From assembly GCA_012184525.1 (NCBI GenBank), contig WOFQ01000004.1:310001-374000 (forward strand): a DNA stretch of 64,000 bases, written 5' to 3'. This document shows, piece after piece, positions 34,580-46,740 of this stretch. How positions within the stretch are numbered: position 1 is the stretch's first letter; each line of letters starts with the position of its first letter. The notes beneath the pieces are model-generated. The model had not been told where the DNA came from, made no database searches, and saw only the letters and a list, made by a program, of their open reading frames with translations. A program made the position numbers and the translations under genes. The DNA comes from Xenoacremonium recifei (taxonomy: Eukaryota > Ascomycota > Sordariomycetes > Hypocreales > Nectriaceae).

Positions 34580-37500
34580 TTGGCGGCCATACAGTGCTGC
34601 TTCAGCGGTGAATGAAGATGATGATGATGACTCCCTCATCTCGCATCGTGACAGCTGTCGAGAACCAGACTCAGCGGGAAGCACGGATCCGTATGAGGTG
34701 CTCGTGCCCTGGAGCATCGTGACCAGATCCCGTGCCCAGATTGGCCTCGTTGGCGGGACCCCTTTTGCGTTGCCTCCCACCGCCTCGAGCCGGAGGAATC
34801 CCTCAACGCCGACTATTGGATTGACATGACACAGAAGAAGGCATCGTGAGCTTCAAGGAGCAAAAAGCACACACGGCTGGACACCTTAATCACACGCCCC
34901 CTGGCTGGCCTCCATCCCGTCCGTTCCAGTCTCATTTCTCACCAGGCCTCGTGACGCGTTTACGGCGTCCGCTTGCAAGCGCCGGATGCGGGGTGCAGGG
35001 AAGATTTGGTAATGGCACGACGCCCTTGACAAACCAGAGGGGCCACGAGACTCCCAGGCCCTGCAGAATAGACGCTCGTCTCGCTGGCAACGGGAGCCCC
35101 CTTCCAGGACTGCAACGCCGGGCTGAAACCCACCCCTTTGGGCGGTAGCCGTCATCATAGCCCGGCCGAGAGCTGCACGATCAAGTAAACTGGGGGTAAT
35201 AGAAACGGGACGGGTGCCACGGGCTGGCTCGCTGGCCCCCCGTCTCCCCTGGACAGGCGGCCCCGTGACTTGCGAGAGATTTTTCATTGGCATGGACGTG
35301 CCGTCTCTGGGGTTCTCAAGGTCCGGGCGGGAGCTGGAATGAGCAAACCTGGGGGTAATGAAAATGCACATTGCACATTGCCGTGCCATCGCCAGCAGCA
35401 CTCGGCGGCGCCGGCTCTCCGCTGAGTGGGCCGCCGGAGCAGCCCGGGGATCGCTGCATCGAGACGCCGGAGTGGCTGCCGATGACCACGGGACTTTGTG
35501 TTCTTGTGCTGCTATACTACTGGAACACGTATTGAGTTTCTTCCGAAGGGACACGCAATCACCCTCGAGAGTTGCAAGATCGAAGACGCCATGGTCAGCC
35601 ATTCTTTTGCCATGCTTTGATACAGTTGTGTGACCCGTTGGCCATGGCGTTCTCGATGAACCATGAAACACCACGTTGCAGCGTCAGCGAACCATCAGCC
35701 TGGATGCAGGGCATGTGTGCAAGACCCGCTCGGATATTAAGTAACTCTATGAAGATCTATACGCCGTGTGGACTGTGTACGGACTCCCGAGTTGTCTGTC
35801 ATAGACTCGATAGACCACTTGGAAACCTTGTTGCCGGGGAAGCATCGTCGTGGCTCAATGCTATTGTCTCACCAAGCACTCTCGGAAGTCCGGCTCGCTC
35901 ATCACTAGAGCATACTATCTCGTAACCAAAGAAGCGGTAAGAGTTTTACGATATGATTTGGCATTGATGATCTCCTTCGGTGAGGCTATGTTCCTGGGGC
36001 CGGCAGGCTCGCCGAAGCGAAGCTTGGGGGCTTTAGGAATAGGCCATGGGTGTCAAAGTGAAGGAGGATGTCAGGTGAGCTACTAAGGTGTCAGGTACCG
36101 GCCCCGACTCCCCCAGATTTTGCGGCAAGTCGGGGATCATCAAGGGGCCCGGGGGAGGAGGCGTCGAAGCATCGTAGCGTAGTCGGAGCGCCTTAGACTG
36201 GATATGGTCAATGGCGGGATGCTGGCACACCACTCCTTTGACGGAAGGGAACCCCCTTCCATGTCTTGCTCAACATCAGTAACCCTGGAACCGAGATAAC
36301 AAATAGATTGAGCACGGGCACAATATGGCATTCATGGGACTATGTATGGAGTACTCGTAGCAAGTACCTTATCTCTGAGATGTCGGATTGCGACCCCAGT
36401 CGGACGTTGTGCAACCTCTCACCGTTTACAAACGGTCCAACCGTTGATTGTGTATGTACTGTATGGGAAAAGCCTATATACGGCTTCTTTCCAGTAAATT
36501 CTAACGCCAAGAAGCGGGGATTTTTAGCAATTATCATATCATCCACGCAAGCCATCACGATGTGAGAACTGCAGGGATTCAGATGCAGCTCGATGAGACA
36601 GGAAAAACTTGACTGTCGTCAGCGAAAAGTGACAAACGGTGGAAGGGGGTGAGAAGGATCTGCAGCATCCCCGGATGGACTTCTGGCGATGACTCGCAGA
36701 AACAACACGAGGGGAACGGGCGACGTTATTGCACCGTCGGGTTACGGATACGGTCTAGAGGCGGAGTGTCGTCTCCATCAGGTCTGTGCAAAGGAACATA
36801 CGTACAGTATGTATAAATGCATATATCACGAATGCGGAGGCGAACGGAGGCTCACTTACATGCCAAATGGGGCCGGGTGCCTTGTGCAATTGGATATGCA
36901 GATGCGATCACACACGTCAATGAACCGGGAGACTAAAACAGGGAACGGCAGAACGAGCAGGACGAATGAGAGCGTGATACATGGCAACGACGGGACTCGA
37001 ATGAAAGCAAGCAGACTTTTCGAAAAGGGAAAACAAAGGCCACACGGTGCAGAGTTCTAGGCCGACAAGCCAGCCAATAAGGAAAACAAATTGCCAGCAT
37101 TGGTTGGCACGAGAAACCAACCATTCCCCCTTCATGCATGTACTCACGATCCTGGACCCGTGGCCAGAAAAAAAAAAGTTACAGTTTATGCCAGAAATAG
37201 AGAGCCTCGAATAGCCGGAGGGGATTTTTGCCTCCACTCCCACGCACGTAGAATCGCAACGAAACAGCTTCTCTGTCCAACTCGCTGCTGCTGTTCTTCA
37301 CGAACCGGGCGCTTGGGCCAGTATAACTGCCCCTTGAGGCTTAGCAGTCCGGGGCTATTGGGTAATGCGAGGCAGCGTTTTTTGCCTTGAGTGAGGTCAT
37401 GATCACGACTGATGGAGCCTGTGCCTCCGCGATTTCCTTGTGTGAAAGAACATTCTCAAGAGCCGGCGACCGGGCCGGTTGCTCAATTGACGAGTCGCGG

Positions 37501-37980
37501 TACGTACCGATTGCGTTGCAGCAATCTCCATCCCTCCATGGGACGAACGGCCCTCGACAAAGCACAGTCATCGCGCCGCAGCAGGCCTCGTTTTTTTTTT
37601 TTCTGGGGAGGGAGGGCTTCTAGACGCAGACGGTGCGTGCGAACCTGGAATCCACTGTCACTGCACTGTCGCTGGCGGCGCTGTTAGGTGCTGCTGCCGG
37701 GGGGCGTTTGGGCTGGCTGAGCATGTAAGTCTCACCCCCCTGAAAGGCCGGGGATCCACTGTGAATGGAAGGAAGGCCCCCCAGGGACGGCAGGGGGGTG
37801 TGTGCCGTACAGACCGGTCAGGAAATGCACTGGGCAGGGTGTAGGGAGGGTGTAGCGAAGGTGAGAGACAGAGCAAACGAACGGCTGCGAAGCGTTAGAA
37901 GGAAGTCCCCAGAAACAAGTCACAAGACTAAATGCCCGGGCTTGGAAAGAAGGGCAGGGCGTTGGCGTTGAGCGGCAGGA

Positions 37981-38048
37981 GGTACCCAGGTACCCAGGTA
38001 CTCAGGTACTTCCGGTACCTTGCTGAAGTACGTACCTTCTCAGGTACT
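37981..38048. repeat. Cluster of GGTAC units, first four in an 8-base tandem
   Basis: GGTACCCA, GGTACCCA, GGTACTCA and GGTACTTC follow head to tail at 37981-38012, and further GGTACC, GTACGTACC and AGGTACT cores follow to 38048. It lies 1.5 kb upstream of gdh2. The GGTACC core is palindromic. No known factor is assigned. Confidence 0.75.
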
Positions 38049-39398
38049 GGCATTCTTTTCGACGTGAAGCTGTCAGGAATACTTAAAGCTTCCATCGCCA
38101 GGTCCTTTCGTTTGCTCGAGCTCTGTGTAGAGTCACTTTTGGATTTGAAGACCGACGACAACTTCAACGCCTCTCCTCCCCCCTCCTCTTCCTGATTTTG
38201 TCTTTGTGTCTGGCATCATAGACATCCTCCTCCTCCATAACAACACCCCCTTGCCTCTCCTCTCTTCCCTCCAGCCTGCCTCATACCTATCAGAAGATCC
38301 TCCGTTATCTGGATCTTTCTTATCTCTTGTCTCGTGTTGAAAGAGCCCAGCGGTTGCTATTTACGACAGCGCTGACTGGATGGCTGTGCTGAGTTCGCAC
38401 ACCAGAGCCTAACGCCAGCCAAGCTGTGCTAATCTGAAGTTCCAAGTTGCCCCTCGGACTGCCATACTCTAACCTCGAGTTTCGACCTCAAGGTTTTTGT
38501 TGTTGCCATTGCAAAAGAGATCATTCCTGCGAGAAAGTCTCTTGTTTACCAGCAAAACCCCACCAAAACTCAGACAAAGGCCGGCATTCCCGCTCGCCGA
38601 CTTACACAGCACCCATCGCGGAAACCTGCTCTCAGTGAGAGATCGGTTCTGACGAATTGATCGACGCGCCAAGGCACGCAAGCCAGAGAGTGTCCAGGAC
38701 GCTCAATTACCCAAACCCAAACAACTAGGTACGTCGCTTGTGTTTCCCGTCTGCCTTGCACTGCACCCTTCGCACGCCCGCACGTCTTTTTTTGGCCCCC
38801 CTTATCGCAACCCAGCCCAGCCCAGGCCAACCCGCAATCCATCCGCCCCTATGACCTATGACGGTCTGGGAATGGATGCGAGATGGGCACCGGCCCGGCG
38901 GTGAGACGCGCTCTCACCTTGCTTGGGCTCGGATCCAGAGAGGCATCGGCTATCTGCTGCTCTGCCGCTTTGCTGGGAGCCTCTGCCGAGTGCCGCTCTC
39001 TCAGGAACCAGTCCAGTCCGGTTCCCAACAAGCCCCCCCCTCCCTGTTGTTTTTTTTTAGGATCACCCAATCCCAAGCCATCGTTCACTGCCCCAGGCCT
39101 GGCAATTGCTGGTTTCGTTCCCGATCCGGTGGCGCCAATGGCTCCGCGCATCTCCGTGGCTGCGCCCGCTGGTTGAGGCTGTCAGCAGCAGCGCCGTCAC
39201 AGGCCGTTGCTCGTACCTCGTACCTCGTCCCTCAGCAACGGAATACCACTGAGTCACTGCTATCGGCCGACGAACGCCGCGTGCTCCCGGGCCCGTTTGA
39301 TTTGCGAACGGAAGCTCCCTGATCGTCCGAGATGACGGGATCAATTCCTTATCAAAGGGGTCTCAAAAGGGCCTGGCGGGTGGCCGCTTTGCATTGTG

Positions 39399-39405
39399 TA
39401 TAAAG
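39399..39405 (+). promoter_or_regulatory. TATA box (TATAAAG) of gdh2
   Basis: TATAAAG in a GC-rich setting, 124 bases before the gdh2 ATG. Expected initiation 30-40 bases downstream falls at about 39430-39445, that is, around the ATG of the upstream ORF. Confidence 0.55.
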
Positions 39406-39431
39406 TGTTTGCCCTGAGACGTTCACTCAGC

Positions 39432-39548
39432 ATGTTTTCATCATTGTTGTCATCCTGCTTTCGTTGCTTTGTTCCGTCTCCCTCTTCGCTGTCACAACCG
39501 TCTTACACGACATCTCTTCAAGATGTTAGCGGTTCAGAGCCCAACTGA
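39432..39548 (+). other. Upstream ORF overlapping the gdh2 start
   Basis: ATG at 39432 with A at -3 opens 38 codons plus TGA, in a different frame from gdh2 and running 26 bases past the gdh2 ATG. Its presence in mRNA depends on the exact transcription start. Translation of it would oppose gdh2 initiation except by leaky scanning. Confidence 0.5.
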
Positions 39549-42500
39549 CATATCCCCCGATAGTTTTCCTGACTATACGGATCCTTACGAGGATTTCGAG
39601 GACATATCGCCCATCATGCCTTCCGCAATTCCTAAAAACATTCTCGACATTCAGTCGGAAGAGTCGAGTCGTGGACCTTCTCCCCAGCCTACGCACTTCA
39701 GTGTCCCCCTGGGTGCAGTCAAGGGCAATGGACACCGCATCCTGCGGTCCGCTACTGTCGGCTACATTGCCCCTGAATTCACGGGCAAGGCCGACCAAAT
39801 GAGCACTGGTAAGCTCCAACTAAGAAACAGAATACACCAATTGGACTTTGCTGACCCCAGGATTAGTCAAGGATATTATAAAGGCTGCTGGTCTCGTCCC
39901 TGAAGCTCAGATTGATAACCAAATCGTGTGGTTCTACGAGAAGCTGGGCATTGACGATGTCTACTTCCACATCGAGACTCCCAATGTCATCGCCAGCCAC
40001 ATTACCTCGCTCTACGCGGCCAAGGTCGCCGCCTCCGCTCGCGAGGACAAGCAGGAGGAGATCCGACTGGACATGGAGGCTAATGATCATGCTATCTACA
40101 TCGACACTAGCACTCCTGGCCAGACCAATCTCTCTGGCCCCCGATATGAGGAGCGCCTTGAGGCCAAGTACCTCGACCACCAGGGCAAGAGCAAGTATCG
40201 TGTCGAGACCTTCCGGTCTCCCGCTGTTCTTGGAGACAGCCCCTCCTCCAAGGCTACCCTCCGATGCTATTTTGTCTACCAGTGCCAGTTCTTGACCAAG
40301 CCCGAGAACACGGATCCTAACGAGACTCGTCTGGAGCTCATCTCCGACCAGGGTTTCTGGCAAAAGGCCACCGCCAACACCAAGCAGATTTACCAGGAGA
40401 TCATCGAGCTGGCTGTTGGACGTGCTGGCCCTGTCATTGAGATCTTCGACATCGAGGGCACTGCAGAGAAGCGAATGGTCCTCGCGTTCCGAACCCGAAC
40501 TGCTAACGGCATGTTCTCTGCCCTGAGCGACCTTTACCACTACTATGGAGTTACCAGCTCCCGAAAGTACTTGGAGCAGTTCTCCAACGGCATCTCCGTC
40601 ATGTCCATCTACCTTCGCCCCACCCTTAGCATCGATAATGAGCTTTCTCCCTGGGAAGACTCAATCAACCAGATCTCCAAGGAGGTGTCTCTCCTTTACT
40701 GCTTACCGCACAACAAGTTCCACGGTCTCTTCCTCCAGGGCCAGCTTAGCCTTCAGGAGTCTGTCTACGCTCACAGCGCCTGGGTATTTGTGCAGCACTT
40801 CCTTAACCGACTGGGCCCCGAATACGCATCCTTGTCGGAGATTTTGGATCCCACGAACAACGCCCAGGCTACTCTCCTGAACAACCTCAAGCGACGTCTC
40901 CGATCCGAGACCTTTACCCCTGACTACATCTACGAGATTATTCAGACTTACCCTGGTCTCGTTCGGGCTCTTTATGCCTCCTTCGCTAGCATCCATCTTC
41001 CCACCGACCCCGATGCTCCCGAGGTCATCGTCTCCTCTAGGTCATCTGTCGAAGTTCTTTCGGACGATAGCCTTAAGGACAAGATCGCCAAGACTGTCGC
41101 CAATGAGCATGACGAGATGGTCATGACTGCTTTCCGAGTCTTCAACAACGCTATCCTGAAGACCAACTACTTCACCCCTACCAAGGTTGCCCTCAGCTTC
41201 CGCCTTGATCCTTCTTTCCTGCCCGATGTCGAGTACCCCAAGCCTCTATATGGCATGTTCCTCGTGATTGGAGCTGAGTTCCGAGGTTTCCACCTCCGAT
41301 TCAAGGACATCTCGCGTGGTGGTATCCGAATCGTCAAGTCTCGAAGCAAGGAGGCTTATAGCATCAACGCCCGAAACCTCTTTGACGAGAACTATGGTCT
41401 TGCTAGCACTCAGCAGCGCAAGAACAAGGATATCCCTGAAGGTGGCTCCAAGGGTGTTATCTTGCTTGATGCCAAGAAGCAGGACCGAGCTCGTGAGGCG
41501 TTCGAGAAGTACATCGATAGCATCCTTGATCTTCTCCTCCCTGCCCAGACCCCCGGCATCAAGAATAAGCTCGTCGACCTCTATGGTAAGGAGGAGATCC
41601 TCTTCATGGGTCCCGACGAGAACACGGCCGACCTCGTCAACTGGGCTACGGAGCATGCTCGTTCCCGCGGTGCCCCCTGGTGGAAGTCGTTCTTCACCGG
41701 AAAGTCACCCAAGCTGGGAGGTATTCCCCATGACACCTACGGCATGACCACATTGTCTGTCCGTGAGTACGTCAAGGGCATCTACCGGAAGCTCAACCTC
41801 GACCCCTCGCAGATCCGCAAGATGCAGACTGGTGGTCCCGACGGTGACTTGGGCAGCAACGAGATCAAGCTCGGTAATGAGAAGTACACGGCCATTGTAG
41901 ATGGTGCCGGTGTCCTCGTCGACCCTAACGGTCTTGACCGTGACGAGCTCCTTCGTCTGGCCAACCAGCGAGCTATGATTAGCGAGTTCGACGTCTCCAA
42001 GCTTTCACCCGAAGGCTACCGAGTCCTGTGCGACGACTCTAACATCACGCTGCCTAACGGTGAGGTCGTGACCAACGGTACCTCGTTCCGAAACACTTTC
42101 CACCTCCGAGACACCGGTGCCGTTGACTGCTTCGTTCCCTGTGGTGGACGACCTGCTTCAATCGACCTCATCTCGGTCAACCGTCTGATCAAGGATGGAA
42201 AGTCTATCATCCCCTACCTTGTTGAGGGCGCCAACTTGTTCATCACCCAGGACGCCAAGTTGCGTTTGGAATCTGCCGGCTGCATCCTGTACAAGGACGC
42301 CTCGGCCAACAAGGGTGGCGTGACATCGTCTTCGCTGGAGGTCTTGGCCTCTCTTTCGTTTGACGATGCTGGCTTCGTGGAGAACATGTGCCACAATGCC
42401 GAAGGCGAAGCGCCTCAGTTCTACACGGAGTACGTCAAGCAGGTCCAGCTGAAGATCCAGGAGAATGCTCGCCTGGAGTTCGAGGCCATTTGGCGCGAGA

Positions 42501-42875
42501 ACCAGGAGACTGGCATTGCTCGATCGATCCTCTCGGACAAGCTGTCCGTAGCTATCACGGATCTTGATGAGAAGCTTCAGCACTCGGATCTCTGGGATAA
42601 CGAGAGGATCCGAAACTCGGTCCTGAAGGATGCCCTTCCACAGCTGCTTCTCGAGAAGATTGGTTTCGAGACGCTGATTCAGCGTATTCCTGACTCTTAT
42701 CTTCGAAGCATCTTCGGTTGCTACCTTGCTAGCCGCTTTGTCTATGAGTTTGGCAGCAGCCCTAGCCAGTTTGCTTTCTTTGACTTGTAAGTTGACTTCT
42801 TGTATCATCACTCTGCAATGCAGATGCTAACTAGTCTACAGTATGTCTAAGCGCATGGCCAAGATTGCAGCCTGA
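39523..42875 (+). CDS. gdh2: NAD-specific glutamate dehydrogenase
   Basis: Oxidative deamination of glutamate to 2-oxoglutarate and ammonium with NAD+, a catabolic entry to the TCA cycle. Model join(39523..39808, 39861..42786, 42842..42875), 1081 residues, the ~115-120 kDa size of the fungal large NAD-GDH. The N-terminal half is regulatory. The catalytic part shows FHLRFKDISRGGIRIVKSRS and ASTQQRKNKDIPEGGSKGVI (substrate binding and the catalytic Lys region, ~residues 580-640). The nucleotide-binding part shows FMGPDENTAD, KLGNEKYTAIVDGAGVLVDP and LISVNRLIKDGKSIIPYLVEGANLFITQDA (~790-900). The 34-base last exon completes FAFFDFMSKRMAKIAA. Strongly biased codon use (C/T-ending, few rare codons) suggests high expression and produces long antisense shadow ORFs. 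TATA box and an upstream ORF lie in front. Confidence 0.95.
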
Positions 42876-45800
42876 ATTATTGGAGGGAGCGGTAATACAT
42901 GATAGAGAGAAAGAAGAGCGATAATGGATTTGATTTCAAGCGGATATTGCATTTTGATTTTCCGAGAATAGCATTTGATATGGTGTGATTCAGCATTTGG
43001 GAGTGTCCCTGGTATGGGACCTACAGGTTAACTAACGGATCTGGGAACGGTTAAAGAAAAGCAGAGAAAGAAAAGAACAAGATAGTTCATACACTTGGTA
43101 TTAATGACGAAAGACAACTGATTTGGACGTTCCAAAACTTGTTCTCGACATTTGCTCGTGAGTTGACGTGATGGATCTTGATCTTCAGGGGAATCCCAGA
43201 GGCGATAATTGGATCAACACCAGGATGTCTCTCGAATGACGCACTTGTGATCCTTTTCCCCATTCGCTTCGATGCATGAACTGACGGATGTCCGAAGGCA
43301 TCCTGAAGACACCCCCTTCCGCTCGGCAGCCCATGCCCGAACACGCCCCCTCTGCTCGGAGTCGGAGCTGTGGGGTGGGTCTCCGGACGGGCTTCTCCGG
43401 GGCGGCTGGCGACGGCTTTGGGAGGGGTGGGATTAAGAAGATGGGTTCGTGTGTTGGACAAGAGGTGGAAATACAGGATTTGTTCTAGATAGGTAGTGTT
43501 GTGTACATACTGTGAGAAGGTTTTGATTGGATTTCCACCTGTTGAGAAGCTGGAGTTGAGGGTGTAGGAGGATGGGATGCTTGGAGGGGTGGTTCTGTCG
43601 GAAGATTACGAGGACGTGGGCTCTTCTCTGGGAAGGCACATCTCGGTACCATCCGAGCCTAGGCATGGAGTATTGGTAGGTGGCTTATCTGATTCTCGGT
43701 AACTTGTGCAAGCCATATGAGCTTTCGAGGTCTTGGTCTGGAGCAAGCCGAAATTCCCGTGTTAGCCGGAAAATTTCTGGGAATCCGACGAGTGTTTTGA
43801 CAGAGACTGTTGTAAGTCAGTCATCAAGAGATCTATCGGATATCGTGAGCCAGAGTCTTGTACTTCCCGGTATATCCGCCTTGGGACTGACCGTGGAGCT
43901 ACCAGCGGTACTCTTCATGGGTATTCTTTAGTCTATTTTTCAGTATCTAATGTGAAATGCAATGACTATCTCATGATCAAAGCCTCTTCTGCCTAATGAT
44001 CAGTTGAAGTAACATGTTCGAGTAGTGCTTGATCCGTGTACGATGTTGTATAACTTAGTCATAGAACTCACGTCTCATGAAGTTAAAAAGTAAGGCTTCC
44101 GGTTTTCCTATGACATAGTGATCATAGATGTCATGAAGTTTAAATGTTGTGGCTTCGGCTTGACGATGAGATTCAACGGCTTGTCGGGATGTGCCGATAC
44201 TGTTTGTGATCTTCCTGCCCTCAAGCTGTCCTCCTGACCATAAGTCAAGCTTTATGAGTCCTGACAACGGGACCGCCTCTTCCCTCCTCGGGCTCATGGG
44301 TACTTATCCATGAGGAACGTATTAGAGCATGGCATCTAATTCAGTGGCCACCCCTGGTAACGCACACGCTGATTCCATATGCTCTGCTCGGGTTCTTAGT
44401 TTGCATAGGTGAGAGGCTTCAGGTCAGCCATGAGAGTAACAGCCCAGCTTCCTTGCCTGTGTATAGTCATGATAATACACTGGTTCATGGTAGACAACTA
44501 TAATGAAACATCTGAGGCCGTCACGATCATATTTCATCAAGTAATAGTGGCGGCAAGAGGGCTAGCGTGCTTGTCGTCGAAAGTAGCTGGATGCGACCAT
44601 CTTCAAGTCAGCCTACCTAACGCTGAACCTCAAGTGGAAGCAATCCTAGGTTGAGACATATCTAAGACGTCAACAATCATACTTGCAGCTCACTAGAAGA
44701 GAAATCTACATCCTAGTAGAGACCGTCCGCACATTCGGGGGTAGTTCTCATGACTAAGATCACCTCCATATTCTAGCAAAGAATATCATAGAAGGTAAAG
44801 AGTATAAAAGCTAAAGGAGAAAGGGGGAAGTTTCCTGGCGGTGTTTACTTCACGTCGTCGGCAACCTCCATGACTGATCTGATTGCAGCCGTTGAGGACA
44901 AGAAGTGGCTGCTGGTGTGGCTGAGGATTGGGTATGTGGCTTTAACGGCACATCCATACCAACCATCACTTACAACAACTATGATGCAGTCTGCGGTGAC
45001 GCGTAGAGAAGCAATACGAGATTGCGGCATCCGATTCTATTCACCCAGCGACACGAAAACCCGCGGACCTGCACGACGGTGAAGGATAGGACTCGCAAGA
45101 GGGGTTGTCGCTGAGGCAATGTATGCAGGTGTCTGATGGCGGATGGCGTGGCAATGCATGAAGTGTCTCCATACCGGATGCGCGAGTCGATAATCAGCGC
45201 CGCGCTCTGCATCAACGTGTTATGTACATGCATGATTGGAAGTACGGAGACCCAGTGCAGGGTGCGTATTTACGGGACGCCATCAAGCAGTAGGACCGGT
45301 AGAGCGTTGGAGTTTATCGACTGGTAGCGGAAGCACTCTGCGGGAAGTGATGTCACAAGGCTAGAGGCTGTCGTTCAAAGTCATATGCCGGCGGTTAAGA
45401 GGCTGTTGAAACACGAGCACAGGGAGAGTCCAATCGTTATCTTGTCTGACAGGGTCGGCGGTTAGATAATCACTGATGAAGTGATGGGAAGAAGCCCAGC
45501 CAAAGTGACAGCCAATGACAGGCCGGTAGCAGCCCTGGCAGCCTCAGCGTTTCAGAACCTTAGCCCCCTGTAAGCCCCTTGAAAGCCCGCTTGGCCCCTG
45601 TTCCCCGGAAGGGCTTTAGGGCAATTATGGGCACGCATGGGCCTGGCAGCCGCACCTGGTGGGTGGGAAGCAGCCAATGGTGACGGGCGGCACAGCGGGG
45701 CTTGGGGCGCCGAGGCCACTAAGGGCTCCCGAATTCAGGGGATGGGAGTCCGGCCAGGGGCAGGCTTTGGCTTCTCAGGCACTCCATGACTGACGGGAGA

Positions 45801-46740
45801 CTCCATCCATGCCTGCTAAATGCCAGCTGTCTCGCCGGAATTGAGTGGCCCAGATTGGGTGCCAGAGTGCATGAGAGTTGGATCGAGCCATGTTCGTGAG
45901 GAATGCTGCGAAACCGGGTTGGGTGACGAGTAGAGTGAGTTGGTAGGTAGTGGACGGCAGAATCACCACCTCATCGTAGACCGTCTCGGTGCTTTCTGCA
46001 GTCTCGCTTTTTTTTTTTTCCACCTCACCACTTTTTTTTGAGGCACACGACTGCCGTCCCTTCGACACCGAATTCCTTTTTTCCTCGCCAGACCAATGAG
46101 CCGGTAGTGCAAGGGAGAACAGACTCCAACGGTCGAAACCCTGTCCCCTTTGCCACGCTCTCTCCCTGCTGGTTGGGCCGTTTTCCCTCGCCATCTCGTG
46201 CTATTTTCCTTCACCGCGCTCTTTGTGGCCTCTTCCCCCCTCATGGCCTGACGGCACCTCACCCACGACCAGACCAACCGCCGCCAGCCCTCGAGCAACG
46301 CAATTTCTCGAGCCTCACTCAATACACAGAGTACGAACTCGTTGGAATAGGGGAATTTGCGTCTGCTGGGCTAAAACAAACGCCGTCTGCCGGTCCCCGT
46401 CCCCGTCACGCTTCCTGGTTTCGGTGGAGAATCGCACCCCAGAAGCACCCTCCTGCGACTCCATTCTCCATTTCACTTCTGCTCAGACCAGCACCAGGCC
46501 GGACCATTGCCAGCCACTCTCACCCTCGTCGCCGCCTCGTCTCAGAAGACAAACCCTGGCCGACCGATCACTGCTGAGACGGGCACTCGCTGGGCTTTGG
46601 CTGGGTCGAATTGCTGCGCGGGAGCCGCTTCATGACGAGCCTGCGGCGACGTTCCAGGGCGCCGAAAGCGAAATTCAATATCACAAGGGGGCGCTGCAGC
46701 GGCTGGGGAAAGCCTTGCTCCCACCACGACCCTTCTCGCC
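42876..46740. other. Intergenic, 3.9 kb, between gdh2 and the Tea4-type gene
   Basis: No gene supported. The first ~300 bases are the gdh2 3' UTR. An imperfect 30-base direct repeat lies at 44073-44159. CCAAT boxes (AGCCAATGACAGG near 45510; CAGCCAATGGTGACG near 45673) and a C/T-rich leader (46000-46740) with poly(T) precede the next gene. GC-rich at about 45480-45780. Confidence 0.55.
44073..44159. repeat. Imperfect direct repeat, ~30 bases, spaced 56 bases
   Basis: Two copies share TCATGAAGTT..AA....GT..GGCTTC.GG (44073-44102 and 44129-44159). The intervening sequence contains CATAGTGATCATAG, itself near-palindromic. Possibly the remains of a larger duplicated element. Confidence 0.55.

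Larger units (their letters stand above)
31689..39522. other. Gene-poor block of 7.8 kb upstream of gdh2
   Basis: No ORF here shows a recognisable family, coherent exon structure or codon bias. Composition shifts are visible by eye: AT-richer at about 32200-33250 and 36250-37200, GC-rich at about 33300-35200. GGTAC-type repeats occur at three places (separate entries). The last ~1.3 kb (38200-39520) is the gdh2 promoter and C/T-rich leader. I found no terminal inverted repeats, transposase, reverse transcriptase or tRNA by eye, but a highly degenerated element could escape notice. Confidence 0.5.

Noticed and set aside
36266..36565. 99-codon + and 72-codon - ORFs in the gene-free block
   Set aside because: They overlap on opposite strands, have no recognisable motif and lie in AT-richer sequence where neither strand has support.
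39863..42811. Long - strand ORFs (225, 136 and 217 codons) opposite gdh2
   Set aside because: They mirror the strongly biased codons of gdh2, are Leu/Val/Asp-rich and have no family resemblance. Typical antisense shadows of a highly expressed gene.
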